From positions 1 through 41,954 of the forward strand of contig PUON01000074.1 in NCBI GenBank assembly GCA_003552125.1: a DNA stretch of 41,954 nucleotides. Reading direction: 5' to 3'. Below are positions 1 through 9,480 of the stretch, piece after piece. The stretch comes from Dehalococcoidia bacterium (GTDB taxonomy: Bacteria > Chloroflexota > Dehalococcoidia > GIF9 > AB-539-J10). A program made the translations under genes and the position numbers. Under the pieces are notes generated by a model that saw only the letters and a list, made by a program, of their open reading frames with translations, made no database searches and was not told the origin of the DNA. Numbering within the stretch: the stretch's first letter is position 1; each line of letters opens with the position of its first letter.

Positions 1-935
1 AGCCACTGTATGACCGCGCCCGCCGCAAATATTGCTCCTTCCAGTACATACACGGGTTCTTCTGACGTGCCGCAACCAAGCGTCGTAATCAGACGGGAAT
101 CACACGGTCGTGTCTCACCGGCGTTCATCAAGACAAACGCGCCCGTTCCATAGGTGTTCTTAGCTGTCCCGGGGCGTATACAGGCCTGGCCGAACAGGGC
201 AGCCTGTTGGTCCCCAGCAACTCCGCTGATTGGCACTCCGGGCGGTAGTCCGCCCCCCTCAACCGTCCAACCGAAGCTCCCCGAAGACGCCCGTACTTCA
301 GGCAACACCGAATGCGGAACACCGAACAGCGACAGTAGTTCCTCGCTCCAACTCAGCCGGTCGATATCGAACAGCATGGTGCGGGACGCATTCGTAAAGT
401 CTGTTGCATGTACTGCACCACCAGTCAATCGCCATAGCAACCACGAGTCCACGGTACCCACGCGAAGGCGCCCATTTCGTGCAGCTTTGCGGACAGTGTC
501 CACATGGTGCAGCAGCCACTCGATCTTGCTCGCAGAGAAGTACGAGTCGATCGGCAGGCCAGTAATACTGCGGACCATCTGCCGCATGTCTTCATTCGTA
601 TTGAGAGCTGCGCACCGCTCCGCCGAACGCTTACACTGCCAGACTATCGCGTTGTGAAGCGGTTGCCCTGATGACACATCCCACGAGACTACCGTCTCCC
701 GCTGATTCGTAATGCCGATGCAGACAATAACGGGAGATGCTACCTGCAAGAGCACTTCACGGATGCAGTCGATCACACTTCGCCAGATCTCTTCGGCATC
801 ATGCTCGACCCAGCCGGGAAAGGGATAGTACTGGGGAAATTCACGATAGGCAGCTGCAACCGGAACCCCATCTGTTCCATACAACAGGGCGCGGCTGGCT
901 GTGGTGCCCTGATCGATGGCGAGAACGTACTCCAT
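1..935 (-). CDS. glpK: glycerol kinase (FGGY family), C-terminus cut off by window edge
   Basis: Manual translation from ATG at 935: MEYVLAIDQGTTASRALLYGTDGVPV...VGITNQRE-like 'CIGITNQRETVVSWD...AIVWQCKRSAERC...KIEWLLHHV...GTVDSWLLWRLTGG...TDFTNASRTMLFDI...GVAGDQQAALFGQACIRPGTAKNTYGTGAFVLMN'. The frame stays open to base 1. Not in the ORF track because it has no stop inside the window. Confidence 0.93.
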   Translation of the reverse strand, partial: MEYVLAIDQGTTASRALLYGTDGVPVAAAYREFPQYYPFPGWVEHDAEEIWRSVIDCIREVLLQVASPVIVCIGITNQRETVVSWDVSSGQPLHNAIVWQCKRSAERCAALNTNEDMRQMVRSITGLPIDSYFSASKIEWLLHHVDTVRKAARNGRLRVGTVDSWLLWRLTGGAVHATDFTNASRTMLFDIDRLSWSEELLSLFGVPHSVLPEVRASSGSFGWTVEGGGLPPGVPISGVAGDQQAALFGQACIRPGTAKNTYGTGAFVLMNAGETRPCDSRLITTLGCGTSEEPVYVLEGAIFAAGAVIQW

Positions 936-1093
936 TACTCTTCGCCTGCTGACAAGGTGCGGCAGCTAGTGGCGCAGGTCACCGGAATCTGCCATTTCGA
1001 GAATGACTTTTCCTCTACATTTAGGTAGGGACACAGAACGTTCGTGGTAGGGACAGCTCGATCAGGAACGACACTACAACTGATGCCACCCCA

Positions 1094-1435
1094 TCAACCT
1101 CCGGCCATGACCTGTTCGGCAGCCACCAGGAATTGGTTCAATTCGCGAAGTCTCACACTTAGCGTCTCGCGCCCCTTCTCGGTGAGCCAGTAGCATCGGC
1201 GGTGACTGTGCGCCACCGCGTGCCACGAACTCTGCACCAACCCCTCTTCCTCAAGCCTTCGGAGCGCCGTATATACAGTGCTGGCAGTCAAGCGCAAATA
1301 TCCGTTGCTGCGGAGCTCAATTTCTTTCGCAATGCGATAACCGTGACTTGGCCACTCGCCAATAACGGACAGCATGAGAGGCTCGACGAGCCCTCGCATA
1401 AGTTGATTGGCGTAACGACCTATCTTGTCAGCCAT
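1094..1435 (-). CDS. PadR family transcriptional regulator
   Basis: 113 aa; 'LSVIGEWPSHGYRIAKEIELRSNGYLRLTASTVYTALRRLEEEGLVQSSW...RRCYWLTEKGRETL' is PadR winged-helix pattern. Confidence 0.9.
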   Translation of the reverse strand: MADKIGRYANQLMRGLVEPLMLSVIGEWPSHGYRIAKEIELRSNGYLRLTASTVYTALRRLEEEGLVQSSWHAVAHSHRRCYWLTEKGRETLSVRLRELNQFLVAAEQVMAGG

Positions 1436-1443
1436 GTCCCCTG

Positions 1444-1449
1444 ATTATA
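1444..1449 (-). promoter_or_regulatory. putative extended -10 (TGG-TATAAT) of padR, 8 nt before ATG
   Basis: Reverse complement reads ...GATGGTATAATCAGGGGACATG. Confidence 0.6.
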
Positions 1450-1480
1450 CCATCCTCAATCAACGCAACCGGAGGCATCA

Positions 1481-1508
1481 TTGGCAACCGACTATTCGAT
1501 GCTATAAT
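1481..1508 (+). promoter_or_regulatory. putative promoter of htrA: TTGGCA-16 nt-TATAAT with TGC extended -10, 8 nt before ATG
   Basis: TTGGCA 1481-1486, TATAAT 1503-1508, ATG 1517. Confidence 0.7.
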
Positions 1509-1516
1509 CAGAAAGT

Positions 1517-2641
1517 ATGAAGACGCTACGCACTCGCACGCGCATAGCGGTACTGCTAACCCTGTCCCTCGCACTTCTCGCAGGCTGCATCGTAGTCCCC
1601 CCCTCTTCACCACCTGAAACCCCTCCTGCAACTCGGCCGGCAACCCCCAGTGAGCATCTTGACCCGACGTGGCGTTTCCCTGCTGCAGCGGGCGTGCCAA
1701 ATGACCCTCTGCCTTCATTTGTCGATGTGGTGAGTGAGGTACGACCTGCTGTCGTATCCGTAATGACCGAGATGGTGGCGTATGATCTCTTCAGTCAGGC
1801 GTACATACAGGAAGCAGCAGGATCAGGCATCATCATAGACTCCAACGGCTACATCATCACGAACCATCACGTGGTGCAGGGCGCCAAAGACATACAGGTG
1901 GAACTCTTTGATGGCACCACTTACAGCGCTACAATAGTCGGCATCGATCCCCTTACGGATCTGGCCGTAATCCGCGCCGAGGCGACTGGATTGCCTTTTG
2001 CGACATTGGGGGAATCAGCAGACTTGGCTGTAGGTGAGTGGGTCGTTGCAATAGGTAACGCCCTTGGAGAGGGAATTTCAGCAAGTGAAGGGATCGTCAG
2101 CCGGCTTAATGTGTCTGTTACGGTGGGGGGTAACACACTGCGCGGCCTGATACAGACCACAGCAGCCATCAATCCGGGTAACAGCGGAGGTCCGCTTTCG
2201 AACATGGCGGGGGAAGTCATTGGAATCAACAGCGTGAAGGTGGCCACCATCGGTGTTGAGGGTATGGGTTACGCCATATCAGCCGATAGTGCGCGGCCGG
2301 TAGTGCAGTCACTGATCAACCAGGGCTACGTCGTCAGGCCTTGGCTCGGCGTCTCCCTCTACACTGTTGACCGTTTCACCGCGAGGGTCAATCAGTTGTC
2401 TGTGGATGAAGGCGTTCTCATAGTCGAAGTCAGCGCCCGCAGCCCGGCGTGGGAAGCAGGCCTCGAGAGGGGAGACGTCATCGTTGAGTTCGAGGGCACT
2501 CCGGTGAGGACGACCAACGACCTGTTGCAGGGAATAGTGGACAGCTCCATAGGCGACGAAGTCGAGATTGTGTACGTGCGTGGGGAGGACAGGATAACCA
2601 CGGCTGCAACCCTCAGAGAGAGCCCCGCACCGTGGGATTAG
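1517..2641 (+). CDS. HtrA/DegP-like trypsin-fold serine protease with one PDZ domain, predicted lipoprotein
   Basis: Lipobox 'LALLAGC'; catalytic regions ITNHHVV, DPLTDLAVI, NPGNSGGPL; C-terminal PDZ 'GVLIVEVSARSPAWEAGLERGDVIVEFEG'. Confidence 0.95.
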   Translation: MKTLRTRTRIAVLLTLSLALLAGCIVVPPSSPPETPPATRPATPSEHLDPTWRFPAAAGVPNDPLPSFVDVVSEVRPAVVSVMTEMVAYDLFSQAYIQEAAGSGIIIDSNGYIITNHHVVQGAKDIQVELFDGTTYSATIVGIDPLTDLAVIRAEATGLPFATLGESADLAVGEWVVAIGNALGEGISASEGIVSRLNVSVTVGGNTLRGLIQTTAAINPGNSGGPLSNMAGEVIGINSVKVATIGVEGMGYAISADSARPVVQSLINQGYVVRPWLGVSLYTVDRFTARVNQLSVDEGVLIVEVSARSPAWEAGLERGDVIVEFEGTPVRTTNDLLQGIVDSSIGDEVEIVYVRGEDRITTAATLRESPAPWD

Positions 2642-2718
2642 TCATTCCGCAATGAAGCTCGACCAGAGCAGCACAACAGGCCAGGGTGCACAGGTAACGA
2701 TAACGATCAGCTATCCGC

Positions 2719-5700
2719 TCAGTCTATACGCCTGAGGCCAAGGGTCAATTCATTGCCGTCGAGTTTCAGAGTCTGAGAGTGGGCATCTTCCGGAGGCTGC
2801 GCATTCCGCAATTCCTGGCTCAATGTCTCCTGGCGTATATACTCATCGAACGCCTCGAAAACCTGTTGCAGAATCCCACTGCCGGAATAGAAGACAACGA
2901 TGTGGTCGGATATCTCCAACTCCGCCGAGCGCCGCATCATCTGCAAACGCCGCACGATCTCACGCGCGAAGCCTTCAGCTACAAGTTGGTCGGACAGCTC
3001 GGTCACAACACCCACTCGATAGCGCTCGTCGCTGGAAACGGCAAACCCCGGTTCCTCATCCCCCAGCGCGGCAGTCAACTCCACATCCTTCACATTGAGT
3101 TCATCCTTGATGTGCTCAATCAGCGCGGCAACACCTGTCCTCTCATTCTCTAGCGGAATCTGGATTCTTGCAACGGACAGCGGCTGTCTGACCTTGATGC
3201 CAGCCTTGGCCCGCGCAGCACGTCCCAAACTCGCCAGGTTCATCACCAACTCCATATCTCGGTTCAGTGCCTCATCAATCTCACCGGTCACGGCCACCGG
3301 GTAGTCAGTCAGATGTACACTCTCAGGTGCACACTCATCCACAGAGCGTACGATGTTCTGGTACACCTCTTCGGTGATGAAGGGTGCGATTGGCGCGAGC
3401 AGTCCAATGGTAGTCGTGATACAACGGTACAGCGTCTCGTGCGCAGCCAGCTTATCATCGTCATTCTCGCTCTTCCAGAAACGGCGCCGACTGCGCCGCA
3501 CATACCAGTTGGATAACAGATCAATGAACTCCTCGACGCGCCTAATCGCCTGAGTGAACGCGTACCCATCCATGGCGTTCGTCACATCGAGCACCAGCTG
3601 GTTCAACTCCGAGATAATCCATCGATCGAGCTCAGCCAAAGACCCGCTGCATTGCTGTCCGGGAACAAATCGGTCGATATTGGCATACAGGACGAAGAAC
3701 GAATACGTGTTCCATAATGTCAGCAAGTGACGCCGCATCGTCTCGGACAGGACCTGCAACGAAAAGCGATGGGTGTTCTCCGGAGGCACGGATGAGAGCA
3801 TATACCAGCGAACAGCATCTGCACCGTACTCGTTGAACACCATCCACGGATCGATGATGTTACCTTTAGACTTGCTCATTTTCTCGCCATTCGCATCAAC
3901 CACGTGACCAAGGCAATGGACATTCCTGAAGCATGGGCCGTCGAACACCATCGTCGACAGCGCGTGAAGACTGTAGAACCATCCTCTGGTCTGATCGATT
4001 GCCTCGGTGATGTAGTCAACAGGAAACATCTGCGAGAACGTATCCTGGTTTTCGAACGGATAGTGCCACTGCGCCCAGGTCATAGCTCCAGAGTCAAACC
4101 AGCAATCAAGTACCTCAGGAGCCCGCTGCATCCTGCCACCGCACTTGGAGCAAAGATACGTTACCTCGTCGACATAGGGACGATGGAGCTCTATGTAATC
4201 TTGGAAACCCTCGACACCGGGTTTGGATGCAATCTCGGCACGGCTGCCGACACACTCGAACTCACCACATTCAGGACACTCCCACACAGGTAGCGGAGTC
4301 CCCCAGTAGCGCTCACGAGAGACCGCCCAGTCAACGTTATTCTCAAGCCAGTCGCCGAATCTGCCATGCTTGATGTATTCGGGAAACCAGTTGATCTCCT
4401 GGTTTCCGGATACGAGGCGCTCCTTCTTGGCAGTAGTCTTGATATACCACGATCGCTTGACGTAGTACAGAAGCGGGGTGGCACAGCGCCAGCAAAAAGG
4501 ATACGTGTGCTTAATGGTTTCACTCCGGAACAGCAGCCCCCGATTTCTCAGGTCATCGATTACATCGGGATCGGCCTCTTTCACGAACTTCCCGGAGAAC
4601 GGATATGTGCCGGTCACCTTGCCGTCTAGATCGACCTGCTGCACGAAATCGAGGCCTTCCTTCTTACCAGCCTCAAAGTCCACTTCACCAAACGATGGCG
4701 CAATATGAACAACCCCCGTACCATCGTCGAGCGAAACGAACTCGGCGGTGATCACCGGATACGTCAGTCTGTCCGGCTTCTCCTGCGATTCAAATGAAGG
4801 CATGGACAATCGCATCACACCGTAATCGTGAGGATCGAACAGAGGTTCGTATCGGAGTCCTGAGAGACTCGCTCCCGATACCACGCCAACACGTTCGTAA
4901 CCGGTCACACCTACGGTATCGATGAGCGTGGCCGCCATAATGAGATGTTCGGATTCTCCCGCGAGCACCGCATACTCGGCATCCTCCGAGATCGCGAGCG
5001 CGGTGTTTCCAGGCAGCGTCCACGGAGTGGTGGTCCAGGCCAGAAGGAAGACATCCCCAAACTCATCTCCAAGAATCTCACGCAGTTCAACCGAAGACTG
5101 TGCCAGTGCCTCAGAAGTGATGCGGAACTTAATATATACGGATGGGTCTTCAGTATCCTCCTCGTAACCCAGCGCCACCTCGTGGGAGCTTAACGATGTC
5201 CCACATCGCGGACAGTGTGGTGTCGTTCTATACCCTCGATAGACCAGGCCCTGGTCCCAGAGCTGCTTGATGGCCCACCACCCTGACTCAATGTAATCAT
5301 CCTTCAGGGTGATGTAGGGGTCGTCCATGTCGATCCAGTGACCGACACGCTCTACCATTGTCTCCCATTGCCGAATGTATTTGAACGCACTCTCCCGGCA
5401 ACGCTCATTGAACGCTGCCACGCCATATTCTTCGATCTGTTTCTTACTCTTCAGGCCAAGAGTGTGTTCAACCTCCAGTTCAACCGGCAACCCGTGAGTG
5501 TCCCAGCCAGCCTTACGCGGGGCGTAGAAGCCACGCATGGCCTTGTAACGGCACGGCACGTCTTTGAACAGGCGGGATAGCACATGGTGTATGCCAGGGC
5601 TGCCATTGGTGGTCGGGGGACCGTCGTTGAAGCTGAAAAGAGGCTGGCCGCGCCGCTGTTCGAGACTCTTCTCGAAGATGCCGTTATCCTTCCAGAACCG

Positions 5701-5757
5701 AAGAGTCTCAACCTCCATGTCAGGGAAGCGAGCCTTGGAATCAACAGCTCTAAACAT
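2719..5757 (-). CDS. ileS: isoleucyl-tRNA synthetase, type 2 (IleS2-like)
   Basis: 1012 aa; 'GWDTHGLPVELEVEHTLGLKSKKQIEEYGVAAFNERCRESAFKY', 'HCPRCGTSLSSHEVALGYEE', 'WTTTPWTLPGNTALA', KMSKS in 'NGEKMSKSKGNIIDP'. Confidence 0.97.
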   Translation of the reverse strand: MFRAVDSKARFPDMEVETLRFWKDNGIFEKSLEQRRGQPLFSFNDGPPTTNGSPGIHHVLSRLFKDVPCRYKAMRGFYAPRKAGWDTHGLPVELEVEHTLGLKSKKQIEEYGVAAFNERCRESAFKYIRQWETMVERVGHWIDMDDPYITLKDDYIESGWWAIKQLWDQGLVYRGYRTTPHCPRCGTSLSSHEVALGYEEDTEDPSVYIKFRITSEALAQSSVELREILGDEFGDVFLLAWTTTPWTLPGNTALAISEDAEYAVLAGESEHLIMAATLIDTVGVTGYERVGVVSGASLSGLRYEPLFDPHDYGVMRLSMPSFESQEKPDRLTYPVITAEFVSLDDGTGVVHIAPSFGEVDFEAGKKEGLDFVQQVDLDGKVTGTYPFSGKFVKEADPDVIDDLRNRGLLFRSETIKHTYPFCWRCATPLLYYVKRSWYIKTTAKKERLVSGNQEINWFPEYIKHGRFGDWLENNVDWAVSRERYWGTPLPVWECPECGEFECVGSRAEIASKPGVEGFQDYIELHRPYVDEVTYLCSKCGGRMQRAPEVLDCWFDSGAMTWAQWHYPFENQDTFSQMFPVDYITEAIDQTRGWFYSLHALSTMVFDGPCFRNVHCLGHVVDANGEKMSKSKGNIIDPWMVFNEYGADAVRWYMLSSVPPENTHRFSLQVLSETMRRHLLTLWNTYSFFVLYANIDRFVPGQQCSGSLAELDRWIISELNQLVLDVTNAMDGYAFTQAIRRVEEFIDLLSNWYVRRSRRRFWKSENDDDKLAAHETLYRCITTTIGLLAPIAPFITEEVYQNIVRSVDECAPESVHLTDYPVAVTGEIDEALNRDMELVMNLASLGRAARAKAGIKVRQPLSVARIQIPLENERTGVAALIEHIKDELNVKDVELTAALGDEEPGFAVSSDERYRVGVVTELSDQLVAEGFAREIVRRLQMMRRSAELEISDHIVVFYSGSGILQQVFEAFDEYIRQETLSQELRNAQPPEDAHSQTLKLDGNELTLGLRRID

Positions 5758-5759
5758 CT

Positions 5760-6395
5760 CTAGCGCCCCTTTGGATGAATAACGACCTTCCGCTCAATCT
5801 CCTCACCAACGCTCTCGGTATACACATCAGGATGATTCGCAAGTGCAAGATGAACGACACGACGTTCATCCGGCGGCATGGGCTCAAGCGCCATGGATCT
5901 GCGACGGTATCTGGCCTGATCGGCCAGTTTTCGCGCCAAATCTTCCAGGGCAGTGTATCGCCGTCTCTTGTATCCACACACGTCTATAGAGAGCGCCGGC
6001 CAGTCAGATTCGCGCGATGCGATGATCAGGCGCACTAGATGCTGCAGTGCAGACAGTGTCATCCCACGGCGCCCAATGAGGACACCGAGGTCATCTCCCT
6101 CGATATTGAGCACTATCGAGTCCGCCACCCGTTCACATATAACCTCGCCGTCAAGCTCCAGAAGGCCCAGAATCTGTCGCACTACCTCAGCACCAATCTC
6201 AGCACTGCGGTCGTATACCGCGCCAGGCTGAGGATCGTCAACGAGTTCTTCGATATCGAAATCGTGGGGTGTGGTTTCTTCTACAGCAGCATCATCTGCC
6301 GCACCGTCTGCGTCACCTTTTCGGACGGATTCTGCCGCCATCTGCAGTGGACCATCATCGTTGTGATCACTCACGTCAGGGTCAGGATCGTACAT
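5760..6395 (-). CDS. jag: Jag/KhpB-like RNA-binding protein (KH + R3H)
   Basis: Adjacent to yidC; 'DDLGVLIGRRGMTLSALQHLVRLI...DVCGYKRRRYTALEDLARKLADQARYRRRSMALEPMPPDERRVVHLALANHPDVYTESVGEEIERKVVI'. Confidence 0.93.
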   Translation of the reverse strand: MYDPDPDVSDHNDDGPLQMAAESVRKGDADGAADDAAVEETTPHDFDIEELVDDPQPGAVYDRSAEIGAEVVRQILGLLELDGEVICERVADSIVLNIEGDDLGVLIGRRGMTLSALQHLVRLIIASRESDWPALSIDVCGYKRRRYTALEDLARKLADQARYRRRSMALEPMPPDERRVVHLALANHPDVYTESVGEEIERKVVIHPKGR

Positions 6396-6438
6396 TGAAT
6401 ACTCCTCATCTGGCGAGGCTCTCCACTACGGGAGAACA

Positions 6439-7194
6439 CTAGCTGGGCTTGGTAACAGCCTTTGACGCGCCACGCCGCAGGTAACCCCATCCACCACCGA
6501 CTACGTACTGCGTACCAATGCCAATAAGATTCGATATAAGCCAGAAAAGTGGCAGGCCGGCCGGGAACATTATAGTGAAGAGGCCGAACATGAGCGGCAT
6601 CATCATGAGCATCATCTGGTTCGTCGATGCCTGCCTGGGATCTGGCGACGGTGGCGTCGTCATCTTCTGTTGTACGAACATGGTGCCACCAACAAGAATG
6701 GCCAGGATCATAGTGGTATCGGGTTGTCCAAGATCAAGCCAGAGGAAACTGCTGTTCACGGGAATCGCCCTGGCAATCGTCTCAGATCTATACAGGTGCT
6801 GAGAGAGGTCAAGGAGGTTCTCAGGGGTTGTCGCCAGCGTCTTGATGATAGACTGGTACAGCGCGATCCAGACAGGAAACTGGATAAGCATGGGCCACAT
6901 GCACCCGACAGGGTTGATCCCTGCCTCCTTGTACAGCTTCATCGTCTCCTGCTGGAGCTTCGCCTTATTCTTCGCGTACTTCTTCTGCAGCTCCTTCATC
7001 TTGGGCTGCAGTTCCTGCATAGACTTCATGGACTTCGTCTGTTTGATGGTAACCGGAGTCAGCACCAGGCGCACAACGATAGTGAAGACAATGATGGCCA
7101 GTCCAAACTCAATCGCGCTAGGCATTGCCCCGGACAGCGCAATAAGGCTGTTCATGGCAGGGCGCAGTATGATTACGTTCCATACTTCGATCAT
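6439..7194 (-). CDS. yidC: YidC/Oxa1 membrane protein insertase
   Basis: 'FTIVVRLVLTPVTIKQTKSMKSMQELQPKMKELQKKYAKNKAKLQQETMKLYKEAGINPVGCMWPMLIQFPVWIALYQS' is the family signature. Confidence 0.96.
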   Translation of the reverse strand: MIEVWNVIILRPAMNSLIALSGAMPSAIEFGLAIIVFTIVVRLVLTPVTIKQTKSMKSMQELQPKMKELQKKYAKNKAKLQQETMKLYKEAGINPVGCMWPMLIQFPVWIALYQSIIKTLATTPENLLDLSQHLYRSETIARAIPVNSSFLWLDLGQPDTTMILAILVGGTMFVQQKMTTPPSPDPRQASTNQMMLMMMPLMFGLFTIMFPAGLPLFWLISNLIGIGTQYVVGGGWGYLRRGASKAVTKPS

Positions 7195-7202
7195 CTAGTG
7201 CA

Positions 7203-8420
7203 TCACTCCATGTCCAAAGGGAAACTATACGCGACGGACCGTGCCACCGGATCTATCGCGAAGAGAACGTTGTTCTGTGCACGCACGTACACCAGCCCGT
7301 CCAGATAAAGGGGAGATGCGACGACTTCCGCGTTCACTGTGGAAGCTCGGTCCCTCGTCGGATCAGGGACTCTTGCACCCATACCTGACGCGCGATCCAC
7401 AACATGAACGTCGCCGCTCTGAGAAACCACTACTATGCTGTCGTTTGCCAGCACAGGACTACCTGCGATCGAATCATCAGTATCGTACGGCTCCACCCAT
7501 CGGGCGACACCGGTCTCGCGATCCAGAGCATACAACATGCCGTCCAGAGACGCAGCATAGAGCACATCATCAACAATCAGCGGAGTAGACCAGAACCAGT
7601 TGTTGGCATGGAATTCCCACGCTTTGGTCTCCGCACCAAGTGGAACTGCGATCAGGCTCCTGTTGAAGGTGCCGACGTACAGAATGTTCCCAACTATAAC
7701 TGGAGAAGACACGAACCCGAACTCTCCTTCATACGACCACGGCAACGTCTCTCCCGTCGCGGCATCAAGGGAATAAACGTGTCCATCAAAGGTGCTCACA
7801 TACACTACTCCGTCGCTCACCGCCGGAGTCACCCAGAGTTTTCCATCCAGGTGCTCGGACACCCACAATTCATCGCCGTAGGCACGGTCGAGAGCATAGA
7901 CAACTCCATGCGTCCGGCCACGATCTGAAACGGAGCTCGCTACGAACACTTTGTCTTCGTAAACTGTCGGATCACCCACGATCGGACCGATCGAATCATC
8001 TGTTCTCGGATACATCCACTCGCCCGCACGCAGTTGAGGGAAACTCATCCCAGCAAGCCGCGCATCAGGATCCAGCATCAGCACCTTACCATCATAGGTT
8101 CCTACACAGATGTGGCCATCGGTCAGCACCGGCGTAGCGTACAAGGTTGATGCGACTTCAGAAGTGCCACAGCCGAATGTACCCCTCACAAGTGTCGTAA
8201 CAGGATAAGCCCATTCCTCGGTAGATGGAAATGGCTCTCCAGCTGCCCGGGCAGACGGGTTCACTGCCAGTATCTGTCCATCAGCTGAGCCGACGTACAG
8301 GTGCTCACCGTCGCTGACGATACCCGCAAACCCCTGCGCTGCCGGCGCTGCGCAGCCGAAAGTCGAAGCCGCAACAAGAATCGCTGCCAACGCGATCAGA
8401 GGCAATCTAACAGACTTCAT
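7203..8420 (-). CDS. PQQ-like beta-propeller repeat lipoprotein (BamB-like fold)
   Basis: Lipobox 'AASTFGCAAP'; repeated 'LYVGSADGQILAVNP', 'HICVGTYDGKVLMLDP', 'VYVSTFDGHVYSLDAATGE', 'LYAASLDGMLYALDRETG'. The track starts at a TTG at 8423; ATG at 8420 overlaps the yidD stop (TGATG). Confidence 0.88.
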   Translation of the reverse strand: MKSVRLPLIALAAILVAASTFGCAAPAAQGFAGIVSDGEHLYVGSADGQILAVNPSARAAGEPFPSTEEWAYPVTTLVRGTFGCGTSEVASTLYATPVLTDGHICVGTYDGKVLMLDPDARLAGMSFPQLRAGEWMYPRTDDSIGPIVGDPTVYEDKVFVASSVSDRGRTHGVVYALDRAYGDELWVSEHLDGKLWVTPAVSDGVVYVSTFDGHVYSLDAATGETLPWSYEGEFGFVSSPVIVGNILYVGTFNRSLIAVPLGAETKAWEFHANNWFWSTPLIVDDVLYAASLDGMLYALDRETGVARWVEPYDTDDSIAGSPVLANDSIVVVSQSGDVHVVDRASGMGARVPDPTRDRASTVNAEVVASPLYLDGLVYVRAQNNVLFAIDPVARSVAYSFPLDME

Positions 8421-8662
8421 CAATTCGTAACACGCATCCTCTCAGTGGATTCAATGGTAGCGGAGGGAACCGGGTCATATCGTGACTGAGAAAAGGGATG
8501 ACACCTGCACAATCTGTACACTCCGAGGGTAAGACCCCTCAGAACACCGTGCCGCTCGATGCTTTCAGCCATATATTCTGAGCACGTAGGCTGGAACCGG
8601 CAACGATGAGGAGTCACCTCAGAAATTGTCCTCTGGTACAGACGAACCACTGCAATGGCCAT
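8420..8662 (-). CDS. yidD: YidD membrane protein insertion efficiency factor
   Basis: 'MAIAVVRLYQRTISEVTPHRCRFQPTCSEYMAESIERHGVLRGLTLGVYRLCRCHPFSQSRYDPVP'. I trimmed the start from 8740 to the ATG at 8662 to match the family N-terminus. Confidence 0.92.
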   Translation of the reverse strand: MAIAVVRLYQRTISEVTPHRCRFQPTCSEYMAESIERHGVLRGLTLGVYRLCRCHPFSQSRYDPVPSATIESTERMRVTN

Positions 8663-9002
8663 CGAGGCAATCCGACGTGCATACGCCGGCTCGCACGAGT
8701 AGTTCCCGTAATTCGCGTTCGAGATCTCGGTACTCTGCACTCTGTATACTCGTTCGGGCGATCACCACCACATCCCAACCCGGTGGTACCGCCCGGATAT
8801 TGGTTGCCGCTCGAATGCGCCGCTTGGCGCGGTTGCGTACCACGGCGCCTCCCACTTTCTTTGATACCACCACACCGAGACGACTCACCCCAAGACCGTT
8901 GGGAAGCACCCTGACTACCATCATCGATCCCGCATAACTCCGCCCTTGGCGAAACACAGCAACGAACTGTTCACGCCTGGTGAGAGACCACGGTCTGTTC
9001 AT
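8619..9002 (-). CDS. rnpA: ribonuclease P protein component
   Basis: 'LTRREQFVAVFRQGRSYAG...VSKKVGGAVVRNRAKRRIRAA...DVVVIAR'; between rpmH and yidD. Confidence 0.95.
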   Translation of the reverse strand: MNRPWSLTRREQFVAVFRQGRSYAGSMMVVRVLPNGLGVSRLGVVVSKKVGGAVVRNRAKRRIRAATNIRAVPPGWDVVVIARTSIQSAEYRDLERELRELLVRAGVCTSDCLDGHCSGSSVPEDNF

Positions 9003-9009
9003 TCAGGAG

Positions 9010-9150
9010 CTAGACAGGTGTAAGCTTACGACGCCCCTTGAGTCGGCGCGCTTTCAAGACTCGCATGCCGGCTTTGGTGGAACTACGCGCGCGAAACCCA
9101 AGCTTCCTCGCGCGGGGAATCCTCTTTGGTTGATAGGTCCGTTTCGGCAT
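9010..9150 (-). CDS. rpmH: 50S ribosomal protein L34 (46 aa, below ORF-track cutoff)
   Basis: Manual translation: [46 protein letters not shown]. Confidence 0.96.
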   Translation of the reverse strand: MPKRTYQPKRIPRARKLGFRARSSTKAGMRVLKARRLKGRRKLTPV

Positions 9151-9159
9151 AATTCTCTC

Positions 9160-9462
9160 CTACGAACTGGACGGTGCCGACGCGGTCCATCCAGTCTGCC
9201 AGATGTGCCCCGGACCATACGGCAACAGCGCAAGGAAACGCGCGCGCTTAATTGCCTCGGAGAGCCGGCGCTGGTGTTTGGAACACGCCCTGGACTTATG
9301 GCGCGACGCTATCTTGCCGCCACCCTGAATGTAGCGCGCCAACAAGGCCGTATCCTTGTAATCGATCGGAATCCGGTCAGCACAGAACGGACACACTCTG
9401 GGCCGGCTGCCACGAAACCTCGATCGCCTTCTAGTAGATCCCCCGTATCGGTAGTTCGGCAT
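9160..9462 (-). CDS. rpsR: 30S ribosomal protein S18
   Basis: '[60 protein letters not shown]'. Confidence 0.96.
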   Translation of the reverse strand: MPNYRYGGSTRRRSRFRGSRPRVCPFCADRIPIDYKDTALLARYIQGGGKIASRHKSRACSKHQRRLSEAIKRARFLALLPYGPGHIWQTGWTASAPSSS

Positions 9463-9480
9463 TCACTCACTCCTCAATGT

